This document shows positions 44,150-55,148 of a DNA stretch of 64,000 nucleotides, in pieces. The notes under the pieces are model-generated. The model searched no databases, had not been told where the DNA came from, and saw only the letters and a list, made by a program, of their open reading frames with translations. The stretch lies in NCBI RefSeq assembly GCF_000801105.2, contig NC_079516.1:12462001-12526000 (forward strand), in the 5' to 3' direction. The number at the start of each line of letters is the position of its first letter. The first letter of the stretch is position 1. A program made the translations under genes and the position numbers. This DNA is from Raphanus sativus (taxonomy: Eukaryota > Streptophyta > Magnoliopsida > Brassicales > Brassicaceae).

Positions 44150-45102
44150 CAAATATAAAATTCTTGATGGGCTCTTTTCTTTATTGGGCCAAATAACATT
44201 TATCATACTTAAAACCCACCTTCGATGTAAGTGCTTCCCTTCCATTCTTCTCCGCTCTTACTTATGGCTATAACTTTGTGTTATTATACTATCCGCAAAT
44301 AAAACAGATATAAGGTAGAGTCTATATGAGCTCTGTGTAATACACATTACAAAATCATCGCTAAGCTCCTTACGAGAAGACTCTAGTCTTTCCTTCCTTC
44401 CCTGATCTCAGAGTATCAGTCGGCTTTCATAAAAGGATGCTCCATCTCGGATAATGTTTTGATAACGCATGAGATTTTGCATTACCTCCAGCACTCCGGT
44501 GCAAAAGTGAGGTGCAGTATGGCTATAAAATCCGATATGAGCAAGGCGTTTGATAGGATTAAATGGGGTTTCCTAAGCAACGTCCTATCTCGCATTGGCT
44601 TTCATGAAGTCTGGATTTCCTGGATCATGATCTGTGTTACGTCGGTGTCCTACTCTTACCTGGTTAATAGCGCTGTGCAAGGAAAATTACTTCCGTCAAG
44701 AGGAATCAGACAAAAGGATCCCCTCTCACCTTATATATTCATCCTCTGTTCGGAAGTTCTTTCGGGATTATTGAAGAAAGCACAACTATCAGGAGCTGTA
44801 GCAGGAGTCAAAGTCGCTCGAGGATGCCCGGCTATAAACCATCTTCTCTTTGCAGACGACACTATGATTTTCAGCAGGACGGACCCACTAATATAAACAA
44901 TAATAAAATTATTAATGGGCTTTTTTCTTTATTGGGCCAAATAACATTTCTCATACCCATTTTAAAGCCCACCTTCGATGTAAGTGCTTCCCTTCTGTTC
45001 TTCTCCACTTTTACCGTATGTATGTAGGATAGGAAACTATCTAGCTATAACTTTGTGTTATTACACTATCTGCAAAAAAAACAGATATAAGGTAGAGTCT
45101 AT
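44150..45102. repeat. Direct repeats of about 180-200 bp flanking a LINE fragment
   Basis: 44150-44325 and 44897-45102 share a long phrase set (TTTCTTTATTGGGCCAAATA, CCCACCTTCGATGTAAGTGC, AAAACAGATATAAGGTAGAG). The second copy has a roughly 30-base insertion and a few substitutions. The repeat starts near the upstream edge of the 171-residue gene. The LINE piece sits between the two copies. Confidence 0.85.
44395..44895 (+). pseudogene. L1-type LINE reverse transcriptase fragment
   Basis: A 145-codon frame (44459-44896), extended upstream in related frames, carries plant L1 RT motifs: SDMSKAFDRIKW (motif A), PSRGIRQKDPLSPYIFILC (motif B) and HLLFADDTMIF (motif C with the catalytic A-D-D). 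It ends abruptly at the right repeat. Endonuclease, remaining RT, RNase H and poly(A) tail are absent, so it is an internal LINE piece, more like filler DNA joined during break repair than a normal insertion. Confidence 0.85.
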
Positions 45103-45115
45103 TGATAATAGCTCT

Positions 45116-45660
45116 GACCAGGTAAACTATAAAACTTAGTGATCGTAGGCTGTAAGTTTATCTCAGCTTCAATAGGACAAACTACTAATTTTCAGTCTTT
45201 CTAGCATGCAGTTTGGACAAGTAGGAGTGGGGGAAATAAAGTGGATCAGTGTTCTCCTGTGCAAGTGAGATTTTCCGATGATCAGGCATGTTACTTTGAC
45301 CACTAAAAGAAAAGCTTTTCACACTTTTCGTTCCTGGTGAAACTGTAAGCTTCTTTCCTTCTTACTTCCTAAGAATCTCTACCCAAATGGCACAAGTGTC
45401 GTTTTGCCACACCTGCTGATTATGTTAGCATCAGCAAAAGATTGAAATGCTTATAGATTGGTTTTAACGATTAATCACCTACGCTCATGTACTTCAGATT
45501 TATACATTTTCTTTTAGGTCGAGTGTAAGTGTGATTAATTGATATTGGTTGTGTTTGATAGGGTCAAACTGATGGTTTGAGAAAAGGCAATGGAGTTGAT
45601 ATCAGTGTCCCACAAACTGATGTCAAGCGTGTTCGAATTTGAGTTGAGACAATTCCTCTC
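45116..45660 (+). pseudogene. Possible 3' remnant of an unidentified gene
   Basis: Two short protein-like stretches occur on the plus strand: VDQCSPVQVRFSDDQA near 45242-45290 and GQTDGLRKGNGVDISVPQTD followed by VKRVRI and a stop at 45642. They are separated by intron-like AT-rich sequence. I cannot name a parent gene, and no 5' portion is visible. Confidence 0.3.
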
Positions 45661-45853
45661 TTCTTTTTCTCTTCTTTTTTGGTGTGTGTGTTGATCTCTT
45701 TTGAGTTAAGGTTTGTGTGGTGCACTCCGTACGTCTGATTAGTATGGGATCTGCCTTTTGTTGTTGTTGCTATTTTGTCTTTTGTAACTTTGTAATGCTT
45801 AACTCTTCTTGGGATCTTTCGCCACAACATTGTCTTCGTTTCTTATATCCACC

Positions 45854-46000
45854 TCATTATGAAGTATGATTTTTTTTTGGACAAACAGAATTTTTATAAA
45901 TCACTACATTCCATCCATGGAGTAATTGCTCAAAGTAGATGACAACAAGGCCAAACCGGCTAAACAAACCTTTATCACATAATCATTATGAAGTATGATT
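45854..46000 (-). mobile_element. Short retroinsertion (minus strand) with 18-bp TSD
   Basis: Identical 18-base duplications TCATTATGAAGTATGATT lie at 45854-45871 and 45983-46000. The insert (111 bases) begins with poly-T on the plus strand, that is a poly(A) tail on the minus strand, followed by sequence reminiscent of plant LINE/SINE 3' ends. It is a 5'-truncated non-LTR retrotransposition product. Confidence 0.8.
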
Positions 46001-46285
46001 ATGTGATTTGTTCTCACAATGAACCCACTTCTGAATTTTCATGAAGGACTCTCTAGGGTCGTTTATTTGATGATCACTGAAAATACATATTAAAAAGATG
46101 AAAGCTACCAAATTCATAAATCAATATCAAATTAAGTAAAATTTTATCCATAGAAAAATCTCTAGAAAACAAAAACTATGAAACTCTAACCATAAACAAA
46201 ATACGGATTTACATCAAAATGTTGCGTTTGAAATATATAACATTTTGGTGCACAAAAAGAAAATAAATATGCAACATTTTCACCC

Positions 46286-46320
46286 CCACCCCCCCCCCCC
46301 CCACCCCCCCCCCCCCCCCA
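46286..46320. repeat. Poly-C tract
   Basis: About 35 bases of nearly pure C, broken by a few A, an unusual homopolymer for this AT-rich region and prone to length error in sequencing. Confidence 0.9.
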
Positions 46321-46329
46321 AAATGTATC

Positions 46330-47420
46330 ATTTGTTTATTTTTTAACTCAATGTGACAATGCAGACGCAGCTGAGGAGATAACTAAATACACTTATCTTT
46401 GCGTTATATTTTACAAATTTTGGGTAGCTTTCTAGCCTTTTTTTAGGCACACTTACGTACACACATGCATGTTTCACGTTCCATGTTCTATACACTTGCG
46501 TACACACATGGATGTTCTAAGCAATCCGGAAGTTAAATCTAACAATATTCTTTTTTGGACCAAAGTCCAGAGATTGTATGTAATTATCCGTTAAACCTAC
46601 TTGTCTATATAATATTCTAGTATTAGTGGATCGTTGAACATTTTCTATTTGTGGTGATTCTGTTCAAAGCAAAACCATCCAAATTTCTCTTTTGAGTGTT
46701 TCTCTTTATGTGTCGGGTTTACTTTCTCAGTTATTCGAAATTGACATGTCACTTAGATTCGATGCCATGTTACTACCTTCTTTTGTTAGTTCCATGTCAC
46801 ATCTTGTAAACTTTCTGAAAGATTCTTCGTGTCTCCTCCACGAATTTCCATTCCCATTCCCACATTCCCACATTTTATTGCTTCTTTTATTTCTCATATG
46901 AAGACGCCAAGAAAGTGCTAGAGTTTTTATTTTCGCCGGCATATATGTTCTATTCAATATCAAGTATAATTTATTCTAATACAAGTTTAGAAAAATAGTA
47001 CTTTTCACTTTTAAAATACAACCGGCATATAAATAATAGTTATCATGTGTATTTGTATGTATGCTCAAAATTTTAAATATATAATTCAAGTTTAAAATTT
47101 GTATTATTTATTTGATAGATAAATATTTGTTATTTATAAAGTTTCATCAATTTAAAATTTGTAATCCATATGTATTATGGTTTAACAAAAAAAAAACTAA
47201 ATTTATTTTAAAAAGAACTTCCAGTAAACAACACATCGATTATAAATTCACAATACATGATGAATACTATGAATCACAGCAAGATAAAATCATAGGAAAA
47301 TGAAGAAGCTTTATTCATATTTCGTCAAATGAAATATTATCAATTTTAGCCATTGAAATTTTGTATATCATTTTGTTTCTTTCCTCCAACGCCTTCAATT
47401 TTCTTCATCATCATGGTTTT
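46330..47420. other. Intergenic, AT-rich, no supported gene
   Basis: No frame with family resemblance. The right end should contain the AAP4 3' UTR. Confidence 0.55.
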
Positions 47421-47423
47421 TGT

Positions 47424-49474
47424 TTAATAAGTAGTCTTGAAAGGTTTGTAAACCTTAAGGTCAAGCATCACTCCGGCGACTGATCCAACTCCGGCGACCA
47501 CCGTAATCACTAAACAACCACCGCTCAACATTTTCAAACAAACCCACTTCATACTCCATCTCTCAACTTTCCTCTGTTTTATATACATCTCAACCGGAAA
47601 ATAAACCGTCAAAGGCCAAAATCCTAACGCTCCCAAGATCCCCACGACGTCGTTAAAGAACGGCATAAGCATCGATATCACTGTGGTCAAAACCACAAAA
47701 CAAGACCGGAACACTGCTCTGAAAACGTTGACCTTATACGGTGCCCTAACTCCAGGGATCCTGATTTCATATTCCTTGCTTACCAAGTCACTATCAGGAA
47801 ACCTAGCCGCGGCTTGTTTATCCACAAACGCGAAGATGGGCTGAGCAAAGACTTGGTAAGCTCCTACAAGGTGGATAACAATGGCGACGTTGGCCACGTC
47901 GAGGAGCCAAAACGGGTTGTAGAAACCGAAACCGGTTAAGAGGTTTCCAGGTGCTGCGTCACCAAAAGCAGCGTAGCCCATGCAACCACATAGCATGTAA
48001 AACGTCGTCGTGACGGCTATGCTTATTCTTGTGGCTTGCTTCATCGTTTTTGATTCAGCTGGTGGAGATCTGACAGTGTCTTGAATCTCGATTAGGACAA
48101 CAGAGTACGAATAAGCAAAGGCAATGTCTCCAAGGGCTTGGAATGTTCTCCATATCTTCTGTGCCTGAGTTACTGTTCCTATGCTTATTCCAGTGAGACT
48201 TCCCTTGAATACTCCATTTGCTGAAACCCATAAGAGTTAGTCAAGAACACTCTATTTTATTTGTCTAAAAATCTTTTTAAAGTTACTCATTCAGTTTCAC
48301 AAAGAATATAGATTTAAAAATTAAATTTTGTAAAACAATTTAAGTTTCTTAATTTTTGTTAAAACGTTGTTAATTTTTTTAAAAATTAAATTTTTGGTAA
48401 AAGGGTTTTGTTTTGTTTTACAAACAGAGGTTAACATTTTTAATATAAATTTTAAATAAAATTCTATTTTTATATTAAGTGGAGACAGAAACATATTAAT
48501 AAAATATAATTTGTAATTTGTGTGAAAAGTGTTAAAATGACACTTTTGATACACACAAAGTATTTTTGTATGTACCTGCAACCTGTATGATTCCGAGAGC
48601 TAAACCTATCGCAGAATATGTGAAGGACATGATGGCAGCTACTAAGGAGAGCCACCAAATCTGGTCAAAATCTTTGATCTGAGAGAGCAAGATCTCTGTA
48701 ACACCAAACATGATCATGTAGGGGTTGCTTGACATGTGACATGGGTTCTTCCCTCCGCTCTCGTGAAAGCAGTTCGATCTCTTAATCGCCCTGAAAGTTA
48801 CAACCAACATATATAACCAACTTTCAAAGGTTTTGTCTCTTTATTTTGTAGCTAAAGAAGCTGCTTTATGGAGAAAGAAAGACTCACATCATGCTTATAG
48901 ATGCTGCGATTGTGTACCCGATTGTGATACCAAAAAGATTCAAGAACTGAATCAGACCACAAATCTTGAACCTAAACCCACCTGTCAAAACAGAGAGAGA
49001 GAGAGAGAGTTAATCAGTACATCGAACCGGACAGTCTAAAGCATAACAAAATCAGTGAACCGATGGTTATATAGTACCGAGGATTGACTGGACAGCATCC
49101 ATGTAAGTATAGTTTCTCTTTCCGGAGACAGGATCTCCGGTTCTGTAGCAGTCACTGAGAAGAGTCGATGAGAAGTAAGTGACAAAAGAGAACAAGAACA
49201 TCACTGCAGGACCAGCGATCCAACCGAGTTGACCTATGGCCCATGCCAACGATAGAACACCAGATCCTATTACAGCTGTTATTATATGAGCACTCGCGGT
49301 CCAAACCGTCCCTAAAAACAAGAAAGATGAAAGTTTCAGTTTATGATCGTCCTAAACTTGAGTCATCCATTTCATAAGTTTTAGTATAACTTTACCTGAT
49401 CTTTTAAGTCGACCATCGTCATCGAAACATTTGAAAGCTGGCCGAGAAACATCCATCTGGTGTTTAGTAGACAT
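47424..49474 (-). CDS. AAP4: Amino acid permease AAP4-like, 472 aa
   Basis: Five exons on the minus strand: 49474-49396, 49311-49078, 48981-48888, 48790-48576 and 48220-47424, 1,419 bases in frame. The product begins MSTKHQMDVSRPAFKCFDDD; the Arabidopsis-like start would be the internal MDV six codons later. The AAP family core is intact: GTVWTASAHIITAVIGSGVL, LAWAIGQLGWIAGP, KICGLIQFLNLFGITIGYTI, DIAFAYSYSVVLIEIQDT and the C-terminal MLDLKVYKPFKTTY. About ten or eleven membrane helices are expected. AAPs are plasma-membrane proton symporters for neutral and acidic amino acids, used in phloem loading and supply to sinks. No disrupted residue was seen. The AAP4 assignment over AAP2/3 rests on recalled N- and C-terminal sequence and the collinear position (At5g63850). 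Confidence 0.93.
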
Positions 49475-49495
49475 CAAATTTATGCGGAGTTACTA

Positions 49496-50003
49496 TTAGT
49501 TCAAAATACTGTTATAACGGTATTTGGCGGTAAAAAGAATAATATATATATATATAGAGAGAGTGTACCTCTTTTTGTTGAGCCTTTGAGATAGAAACAA
49601 AAGATATGCACAAACTAAATTCGAAGAAACGAAATAAAAGGAAATGGGCAAAGAAAGAAATGCAAATGAAATGGGTGGTGAGAGCAATATTACTGCTGCT
49701 GCATGTTGATTGTTTTGGGGTCATCATCTTATATAAGCCATCATAAGTGGAGAGGAGAATCTTCTCTAATTTCTTGGAAAACAATAATTGTCATTTACAG
49801 GTAAGATGTATGAAATTCGACCAAATAAAGCTTTTGCACATTTATATAATTATATCTTATACGATATGCAAATTACTATTAGGGTATCCACCATATCCAC
49901 TATATATTAAATGAGATGCATTGTCATTTAATACGTTCACATTACGTTTGCCACGTGGCAATTTCACAGCGATTTGAGAACAAATACGCTTACGTGTCAC
50001 GTG
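49496..50003 (-). promoter_or_regulatory. AAP4 promoter and leader: TATA box, G-boxes, upstream ORF
   Basis: Reading on the minus strand, TTATATAAG at about 49728-49736 is a good TATA box, placing transcription start near 49700. CACGTG G-box cores occur at 49952-49957 (as CCACGTGG) and 49998-50003, with ACGTGTC, an ABRE-like word, at 49992-49998. These suggest bZIP/bHLH control by ABA, light or stress (inference). A 63-codon upstream ORF (ATG at 49687, stop at 49496) lies entirely in the presumed leader, 22 bases before the AAP4 ATG, unless a leader intron removes it. Confidence 0.5.
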
Positions 50004-50981
50004 CAGAGAGATCTCGGCCAAACTCTACATAAATGCATTCACATTATATATTATTTTACGTTTGTTTCAATATAAAACTCACATGCACGGTTCTACGGGT
50101 TATACAAAGTTTTACATAGAACAATAATTTACAAAAAATCATTATTGTCTATGCTTATTTTATTTTTACTTGATTTATTTTAATAGAATAATATTTTACA
50201 TGTGTTATTTTGAAAAAAACAAAGTCTTTTACTGTTACGGTATCCCCTATATATTATTTGAGAATCATTTAAAAATATGAACATTAATTTTGTAAGAATT
50301 AAAATTTAAAATCATGCAATTAATTTATCAATATCTGAATTATTCGAAGGTTCCACTAAAAATGTATACTAATATTAATGAAGAAAATAATGTCTTAGTG
50401 TTAAATGATGATTTGTTTATGTTCTTATAAATTATATTTTTGTAACTAAAAGTCTAAAACAATACTAGAAAAATCTATTTGATTGAATTAAACAAACACA
50501 AATAAAACCAAAATAAAACGAACCAAATACAAACCAAACTAAATTAAAACTGAATCGAACACAATCCAAATCAAAATAAAACCGAATATAAATCAAACCA
50601 AACTAATTTGTATTGACTTTGGTTAAAGGTCTCTTAGATTTTAATAAACCAAATCGAACCTAAACCTGTATTTTTTTTTAACAAAATCTAAACATGTAGT
50701 TAAACCGACATGTTTATCCCTAATAAAATCGAGATATTGCTGATTTGACATAATTTATCAATATTATATATTTTAAATATTTATCATAAAACTCACCCTA
50801 CGCAAGCCGTATGTCTTATCCTATTATATTATATAATATACATTTAAAAAAATATTTGATACTATATATTATATATGTTTGCGATTCTTATAATAAAATA
50901 TATGATAATGATCTAAATAATTCCTGAATAAAATATATATTTATGGGTAGATGAGTACTCAAGTATTCCTATAAGAGAGTA
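50004..50981. other. Intergenic, AT-rich
   Basis: No gene. 50480-50690 is a stretch of repeated AACCAAA/AACCGAA words typical of decayed transposon ends. Confidence 0.5.
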
Positions 50982-52156
50982 CTAGATCATGACCCGCTCG
51001 ACCGAGCGGGAATCAATTTTTTTTTATCTTTGTTTGTACTAAATGTTATAAATGATTGTAATGTGTATTAATATAACATTTTGATAAATAACAATGTGTA
51101 CTAATATGTTTAAATAAGCAATGTGTTTTAATTATTAAATTTGATTTTTAAATTTTATGATAACGTAAAGTAGATTTTTTATATATTATTAAAATATATA
51201 GTGCTATATATTTTATATTTTCAACATTTATCATACAAAATTTATATTGGAGTATTATTTATAAGAAAATATGTTTATCATAATATATTTATATATTATA
51301 TAAACATATCTACGATTTTTCGTAAAAGGCCATGCGCACCCGCACGGATTTTATTTTTAAAATGTATTCTATATTGTTTAGTTTTATGTAGTATCGAGTT
51401 TGTATAATTAAATTTTGTGTTTAAAGAACAATATCAAAACTGTCTTTCGTATGTAAAAATAACACTTTGCAAACGCGAGTTGTGTCTTTTTATTGTAACA
51501 CAAAATTTGATATAAAACTTATGTTTTTTTTGTACATTACGAAGTTTAATTTTTTAAAATAATTATTATATAATTTCAAAGTAAATTTTATCTCTGAGGT
51601 CAATATATTTTGTGTGTAATGGTTCAAAGCATTTTGTCGATATATATTATATTTCAGTTTGGTTTGTTTTTTAGTATTATTGTATATGTATATACTATAC
51701 AATATTACTATATTCTATACAATATATAAAGGTATGTGTTATTTGTTTTAGAAAGTAGATTTGGCCCAACGTAGTTAAAGAATAGTCATATCTTTATTTA
51801 TGTGTCTATGAATTATCTACTAATGTTATTCGTACAAATAAAATCAATATGGCCAATGAAAGTATACTGATCAATTTAAAATGAATTGTATAGGGTAATT
51901 CTAGTACGATTCATATTTTTAGTATTCTTTATTCGTACAAATAAATCTAATTTATTTAAATCGACATGTAATAAATGTGAACCATATATGGAATATGGAC
52001 AAACAGAGAAATTGTATTTAAGGAAATATACCAATGCAAAGTTAGACTATGGTACATATTATATATAAGAAATAAAACATTTAATTTAAATATATGAGGT
52101 CCACCTTTAAAATCCACCTAGAAGAAGTTGTAATGTTTCTGATTTAATAAGATAGA
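50982..52156 (-). mobile_element. Small non-autonomous Helitron (1,175 bp)
   Basis: On the minus strand the element begins TCTATCTTATTAAATCAGAA at 52156 with AGGTGGATTTT about 40 bases in, a form I associate with Brassicaceae Helitron 5' ends. It ends with an 8-bp perfect hairpin (CCCGCTCG-GT-CGAGCGGG, 51010-50993) and CTAG at 50985-50982. The flanking bases are A and T. The interior is about 80 percent AT and has no coding capacity. Confidence 0.8.
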
Positions 52157-53568
52157 TGTACATATACATGAATCTCAGGATGCTATAACTTTTAAGGCAA
52201 ATGGATTACCAGTACTAAAGACGTGGAAATGGAATAAGGAACATGACAAAAACTGCCCATAATGCTCACCATACATGATACATTTTACATACTGCAAAGA
52301 CATCGCATGTGTAGGACAATATGGATAAAAAAACTTTCCAAAAGTACATATAATTTCCTTATCCTATATTCCTATATAGTCTCATGGTATATTAACGTGT
52401 ACTCTTCTTCTCAAATGTTTTCATTCTTCTCTCATTCATTGCAAATTTGCAATAGACCATCCTACTAAGTAATCTTTATATATGTGATCCTAAACTTGGA
52501 ATGGGTCAATCGATTTCTCATCCTAGGTGTTATGTACAGCCAATTATTATGTCTTTGAATTGGTATGTATTCAGTTACGATTATTATATAACATGAATGA
52601 GTACTTACATAAACATCACAAGAGAATAATATATTTACTTTTTCGTCTATATAAATATTTCAACTTGAGAGATTTTTAAGAGTTAATTATTTCCTCTATT
52701 CTTTAGTGAAAGATAAGTTAAAAAGTAAAGAGAATCGAACGCTGGTGTTTATGCCTCCATACCTTTGGGTTCGATTCAATCTCTCATACTAATTAACAAT
52801 TAACAAAACTCATTCCTAGTTCACATGCTTCCTAGCCTAGGCTATATGAATAAGTGGATATTTATTTCTAGACATATGTCAAATTTAGATTTTTATTTTA
52901 TTCTTTATTGAAATCTAAAATCGACAATTAACTTATCCTACTTTTAGTGCAGTTCTATGAGTTCAAGTTACGAAAAACTTAATTGTGAATTTAAGACTAG
53001 AGCAAAATATATTAGTGGTGTAAACGAACAAAAAAAGCGGAAATGCATGCATGATCAGAAGAGAATCGAATTTGTCATGCAACTATGCTAGTGCTATCAT
53101 CTACCAGCATTTTAAAAAAAAAATCTTGAAGAGTATCTTTGAACACTTTCAAAATCCTTTTGAATTCCAAGATTCCTTTTTAACCTATTTTTATATTCCC
53201 GCAAACTTTACACACTCAAATCTCTAATACTATAAACAGTACAAGTTACGCCAAAGTTTTTTTTTTTACTAAAATTTGGTGCAGTTACCTCAAAGTTGTC
53301 TGAAAAAAAAAATCACATCAAGCCCACAGAACCTGATTAATCTTTCATCTTCGATAACTTTTATTATTCATGACTTTGAAAGCGCGTTCATTACTTATCA
53401 CAATATCACATCCTTATTATTTTTAATCTTCGAACTACTGAAAGTCTGATACGTAATGCTAGAATTTTCATGGATTAGGTAGGTGAAAAGTAAAGTGATC
53501 TAAGGATAAGTGAGCAGAAACGAAAGATAAGATTATTTACAGGTAGATATTTTGAACAAAAATCAAAT
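52157..53568. other. Intergenic, AT-rich, no supported gene
   Basis: No credible frame. Around 52722-52790 GGTTCGATTCAATCTCTC and AATCGAACGC words recall tRNA-derived box B sequences, perhaps an old SINE, but a box A at the right spacing is not convincing. Confidence 0.5.
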
Positions 53569-53852
53569 GGTGATAGTCTAGTGGTAACTTTTTGGGATTT
53601 GGTGTGTATCCACGTTAGTTATGGATTCGATTCTTCCTCGAAATTAAGTTATCACTATTTGACAGTTTGATTTTGGGTTTTTGCCCCAAATAATTTATAT
53701 GGTGAGTCATAATAAACGATCGATTCAACTTAACTCGGACGGATAATGTGGTACGCTTTTGGAATAATCCACTATGTAGCATTAAGTGCGCTTCTCTCGG
53801 ACCAACCAGATAAGCCGATAGAGTTTATAAAATAATATATATATATATATAT
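53569..53852 (+). mobile_element. tRNA-derived SINE
   Basis: The head resembles a tRNA gene: a box A-like TAGTCTAGTGG at about 53576 and a box B-like GGATTCGATTC at about 53625, spaced for RNA polymerase III, but without a foldable complete tRNA. The body ends in an AT-repeat tail. Imperfect flanking repeats (CAAAAATCAAAT before, CAAAAATAGAAAT after) could be the target-site duplication. The exact ends are approximate. Confidence 0.6.
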
Positions 53853-53968
53853 AGAGCAAAAATAGAAATGATCATGATCTAGACCTGTCACAAAACTGTA
53901 TAATTAGGATCGGTAATAATTAGCGTCCATCTTGCGAGTCTTGCCTCAAACGTATGTCTTTCCGTTTC

Positions 53969-54178
53969 TTAGGTCATACCATGATTCTTTGCCAGGCAAA
54001 TACGCTGAAGCATGTATTGTTCCCTAAGGAAGTATGTGACTGGGGTTTGATCATTTCTTCTAAGATGATTCATAAAGTCAAGAGACAACAAGAAGACGAA
54101 AGTAGAAACCAGTAGGCACCTTAGTGTAATAAACTCCTTGCACCAATAGGCCATTATTAAGCACCGACTTGGTACCAC
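53969..54178 (-). other. Weak ORF, probably not a gene
   Basis: A 69-codon minus-strand frame lies between the SINE and the MULE. It has no recognisable domain, no supporting introns and no clear promoter. It is mentioned only because the interval holds nothing else. Confidence 0.15.
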
Positions 54179-54389
54179 CGAACTAGTAACTTGTCACCCT
54201 GGGAGGATATCTTTGTATATAATATAAGGAAGTTTACTAAAATGAGTCAAATTAATTAAGTAATTACTAGAATAATGCAAAAAGTTTGAAATTACTAAAC
54301 TATTTTTGTTCCCCAAAATGTCCTTTTTTACAGTTGTGACGAAAAATATATATTACAAAAATGCCATTTAAATTTTGGACAAATTTCCG

Positions 54390-54850
54390 ACGGCAGATTT
54401 ATTTTGCAAATAAAAAAATCTATCGTGGAACAAATCTGTTAACGAAATCTGTTGTTGAATTTAAATTTGCCGTGTATTTGGTAGCAGACTTTTGAATCAC
54501 AGCAGATTTGTTTGAGGTGGTAGATTTTTATGTCCGACTTAATGTCGTCAACAGATTTATATGTCTTAGTCTGTCGAATGAAGCGGCCGATTTGTTTAGA
54601 TTGCCAGTTTTATATCGTATCAATTAGATTTTTAAGGCCGATTTAAAATTAGGTATAACCGACTTTTAATGGTTGATAGACATAATTTTTTATGACAGAT
54701 ATGTTTATCCGATTTAAAAATTGTAGTCGACGTTTGTATTCACTTGGTGGCAGATGTGTTGAAATTGTCATCTTTGATGGCAGACTTTCGAATCAAATTT
54801 TAATTACCAGATTAAGACACAATTATTGTGGCAGATTTATCCACTCGAAT
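54390..54850. promoter_or_regulatory. Array of about a dozen GCAGATTT-like motifs upstream of the transposase
   Basis: Variants of (G)GCAGATTT, GCCGATTT and GCAGACTTT recur about every 20-60 bases: near 54391, 54483, 54499, 54547, 54581, 54636, 54747, 54779 and 54829, among others, mostly in the same orientation. The array lies between the left terminus and the transposase start codon. Clustered short motifs in VANDAL-type MULEs are bound by element-encoded anti-silencing or transposase proteins. By analogy this may be a binding platform for one of the two proteins encoded here. The motif repetition is seen; the function is inferred. Confidence 0.5.
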
Positions 54851-54879
54851 TTCTGGTTATGTTCACAAAACTTCGGTTT

Positions 54880-55010
54880 AATTTAAATTGGTTCAGGTTT
54901 AATTTTGGTTTAAATTAATTTTGAAATTTGGTTTAAATCAATTTGTTCTTGGTTAACTTAATTTAAACCTCCGGTTAAAACAATTTTAAAATTTGGTTTA
55001 TGTTTAGAAT
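54880..55010. repeat. GGTTTAA-rich low-complexity stretch
   Basis: GGTTTAAT, GGTTTAAATT and similar words repeat six to eight times immediately downstream of the motif array. It is probably part of the MULE's 5' non-coding region. Confidence 0.6.
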
Positions 55011-55148
55011 CATATTACGCCACGTTTTTCCAATTAGGTTAACATTCTTTGTCGTCTTCTTCCTGTTAACTGTCGTTCATAAATTTTTGGTCCACTTTCA
55101 TGGTGATCTGCAACTGCCTTTTTTTAACCAATATTGATTAGAGAATAA

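Noticed and set aside
52721..52800. A tRNA gene or SINE
   Set aside because: There is only a box B-like GGTTCGATTC; no cloverleaf and no correctly spaced box A were found.
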